Source of the DNA: Sulfuricella denitrificans
Lineage (GTDB): Bacteria; Pseudomonadota; Gammaproteobacteria; Burkholderiales; Sulfuricellaceae
Assembly: GCA_002632355.1 (NCBI GenBank)
Contig: NSJJ01000018.1
Location: 1-63,962 of the forward strand
Length of the DNA stretch: 63,962 bases
Direction of reading: 5' to 3'
Shown: positions 62,044-63,962 of the stretch, in pieces
Position numbering within the stretch: position 1 is the stretch's first letter
Layout of the letters: every line of letters begins with the position of its first letter
Notes under the pieces: generated by a model
The model's database searches: none
Told to the model about the DNA's origin: nothing
Seen by the model: the letters and a program-made list of their open reading frames with translations, nothing else
Program-made: the position numbers and the translations under genes

Positions 62044-63962
62044 ATGGCCGGCAATATCCTCAACGCACAGAAGTTCTTCGAGAGCGGCTACGGCTATTCC
62101 ACTAATGGTGGCATCGGCCTGAGCACCAATTCAAGCGGCCAGCGCCTAATCGACTGTTCCGGCCTGGTGTACCAGATGGCACGGGCGGCCGGTTTCAACG
62201 TGCCGCGTTTCGGCACAGGCGACCTGCTCGATGCCAGTGGCAACATCAAGCCAGGCGCCAGCCGGTTTTACCAGCAGGTGGACAAGCAGGATATCCAGCC
62301 CGGCGACATTCTGGTATTTGCCAACGACGGTCACACCACCGGCCATGCCGGGGTGTATCAGGAGGGTGCGATCAAAGACTCTTCCTTCACCGGTGACTTC
62401 TTCGGCGCCCAAAATTCCGGGATCAGAACAGAAAAGGTGGAAGGGGGTAAATACTGGTCCGATCGCACCGTGCTCGGCGTCATCCGCCCGCGCGCCGACC
62501 GCTATGATCCCGCGCTCGATCAGACCGGTCGCAGTGAAATACAACTGACACCCACAGCTATTACCTCCCAAACGCTTGCCAGACAAGTCACCCGCCTCAC
62601 CGACCGCGAATTCGACGTGTACAAGGAAGCGGTCGCCGGTATCGAGGCGAAAGGTCATGCCAACGACGACACCGGTTGGCAATTGGTGGACAGGGGGAAC
62701 GTCCACTGGGGCCGCTACCAGATGGGCAAGGATGCCTTGGTCGAGGCCGGATTCATGGACAAGGCGGGCAATTGGGTCAAGCCCGGCATCAACAGCAAGG
62801 AAGCTTTCCTCAACAGCCCAGAAGCCCAGGACCAGGCTCTCAGAAGTTATGCCGACAAAAATGCGGACTGGGCGGTCAAGAACAACTATGACCTACGTAT
62901 CGGCGAAACCCTGGCAGACAGCGAAGTCACCAAGATCGGTCTGCTGATGAGCGAGCACCATGAGCGTGGTTCGACTGCGAAATTCATGAATAGCGATGGT
63001 GCGGAGGAGAAGCAGGATGCAAATGGAGTAGGCCCGGGCTATTACCTTGCTGCTGGCGCAAAAGCCACCAAGGACGCCGGCTTGAGTGCTGGTGACTTAA
63101 ACACGGGTGGGAATCCAATACCCTTCACCCCCACCCAAGATTCTCCCCTTACCGGCCAGCCCTATCCTCATGACGCCTACCCAGGCGATGGTTTCGTCAC
63201 CCGCAACCCCGACGGCAGCGTCACCTACTCCGGAACCGCGACGGCGGACAGCCCTCAGGGAATCTTCTTCAAGGGTGACCGCACCAGCCAGACCTACGGT
63301 GCCGACGGTAAGCTGATCGACGTGGTGATCTACGATAAAACCACCGACCTGCCGCGTGAACGGTTTTCTGCGGACACGCCGGTTGAGAGTCTGGAAGCGG
63401 CCACCTACCTAGGCTCCGACGGCGCCGAATATCTATATGCCGATGGCTTGTTCGTCAACATTGCCACGGGTGAGTCACGCGAAACCCTGCCGGCTGGGCC
63501 GAGCCAGGTATTGCCGGCCAAAATTACATCATGGAATATTCAGCAGGCCGACGACACCACGATCATCTACGAACTCCTGCCCGGCGGAGATTGGAAACTC
63601 ACCCATCGGGATGCCGATGGACAACTCATCGACACCACGCAGTCGCTGAAAAACGGAGGGTGGATCAAGACGGATGGTAATGGCAATGTGCTCGACGGAT
63701 ACACTCAGGACGGCACCCCTTTTGAGGAAAGGATCGCGCCAAGTGCCGGGAACGCCCAGCCCACACCCCACCTCGACGAAAATGGCCTTCCCCTACCCGA
63801 GATCGCTAACACCTCGACCCAGAATACAGACCCCATCCTCGCCGCCCTGCTCGAAGGCTATCAGCAAGGCAGCCAAAGTGGTCTTGCCGGCGGCACCCAC
63901 TACGCCGACGCCCGAGGCACCACCGACATCGCCATCGGCGAAGCCGAACCCGACCCAGAGAT
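62044..63962 (+). CDS. Large protein with NlpC/P60-like and lysozyme-like domains (runs off window)
   Basis: The frame is open from the ATG at 62044 (GGAG 7 nt upstream) to the window end, 639 codons so far. No signal peptide is present. Residues about 1-160 look like an NlpC/P60 cysteine peptidase: Cys38 in DCSGLVYQMARAAG, and GDILVF then His101 in HAGVY. Residues about 185-275 look like a lysozyme or lytic-transglycosylase fold: AVAGIEAKG with candidate Glu201, then WGRYQMGKDAL (222-232). The rest is beta-rich, with (T/D)xDGx-type turns (RNPDGSVTYSG, TYGADGKLIDVVIYDK) reminiscent of YD/Rhs-like repeats. It resembles secreted or contact-delivered peptidoglycan hydrolases. Confidence 0.75.
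   Translation, partial: MAGNILNAQKFFESGYGYSTNGGIGLSTNSSGQRLIDCSGLVYQMARAAGFNVPRFGTGDLLDASGNIKPGASRFYQQVDKQDIQPGDILVFANDGHTTGHAGVYQEGAIKDSSFTGDFFGAQNSGIRTEKVEGGKYWSDRTVLGVIRPRADRYDPALDQTGRSEIQLTPTAITSQTLARQVTRLTDREFDVYKEAVAGIEAKGHANDDTGWQLVDRGNVHWGRYQMGKDALVEAGFMDKAGNWVKPGINSKEAFLNSPEAQDQALRSYADKNADWAVKNNYDLRIGETLADSEVTKIGLLMSEHHERGSTAKFMNSDGAEEKQDANGVGPGYYLAAGAKATKDAGLSAGDLNTGGNPIPFTPTQDSPLTGQPYPHDAYPGDGFVTRNPDGSVTYSGTATADSPQGIFFKGDRTSQTYGADGKLIDVVIYDKTTDLPRERFSADTPVESLEAATYLGSDGAEYLYADGLFVNIATGESRETLPAGPSQVLPAKITSWNIQQADDTTIIYELLPGGDWKLTHRDADGQLIDTTQSLKNGGWIKTDGNGNVLDGYTQDGTPFEERIAPSAGNAQPTPHLDENGLPLPEIANTSTQNTDPILAALLEGYQQGSQSGLAGGTHYADARGTTDIAIGEAEPDPE

Overview
The window is a bacterial chromosome segment around the replication-initiation neighbourhood. 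Gene content and order point to a betaproteobacterium, most likely of the Nitrosomonadales (Gallionellaceae/Sulfuricellaceae-like). That order is gyrB-dnaN-dnaA facing away from rpmH-rnpA-yidD-yidC-mnmE-mnmG-rsmG-parA-parB-atpIBEFHAGDC-glmU-glmS. The taxonomic call is inference from synteny and protein style; no 16S gene is present.

Layout. 1-340: the end of an IS3-family transposase, a bidirectional terminator and inverted repeats. 343-5420: gyrB, dnaN and dnaA on the minus strand, with a parS site before gyrB and DnaA boxes on both sides of dnaA. 5.5-13.6 kb: rpmH, rnpA, yidD, yidC, mnmE, a second parS, mnmG, rsmG, parA, parB. 13.6-20.6 kb: a complete F1Fo ATP synthase operon with a readable promoter and terminator. 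20.7-24 kb: glmU, glmS and tRNA-Gly(CCC). 24-34.4 kb: an ion-homeostasis block of two CPA-type antiporters, an ArsB/NhaD permease coupled to a CBS protein, a pentapeptide-repeat protein, a PfkB kinase, an MscS channel, and a TrkA-domain potassium channel with a small membrane partner. 34.7-38.2 kb: an unknown exported protein, an S11 peptidase and a TPR membrane protein. 38.2-49.6 kb: gltB, gltD, hemE, priA, argS. 49.6-53.5 kb: SPOR protein, DsbA, orphan LuxR-type regulator, unknown protein. 53.7-60 kb: TauD-like dioxygenase, DUF4212/VC_2705 symporter, a cNMP-CBS-DUF294 protein with an exonuclease, and MarR. 60.5-61.2 kb is gene-poor with possible gene remnants. The window ends inside a very long open frame with an NlpC/P60-like and a lysozyme-like domain, preceded by a signal-peptide protein.

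The left half is core housekeeping: replication, segregation, ribosome and tRNA maturation, membrane insertion, energy and cell-wall precursors. The most interesting observations are three. First, a perfectly symmetric array of three DnaA boxes lies between hemE and priA, about 40 kb from dnaA. Second, a terminator-like 15-bp hairpin sits inside rnpA. Third, the right edge holds a cell-wall-hydrolase gene pair that looks like an effector with an exported partner.

Base composition changes along the window: the dnaA-side genes are visibly richer in A/T at third codon positions than the gltB-priA side.
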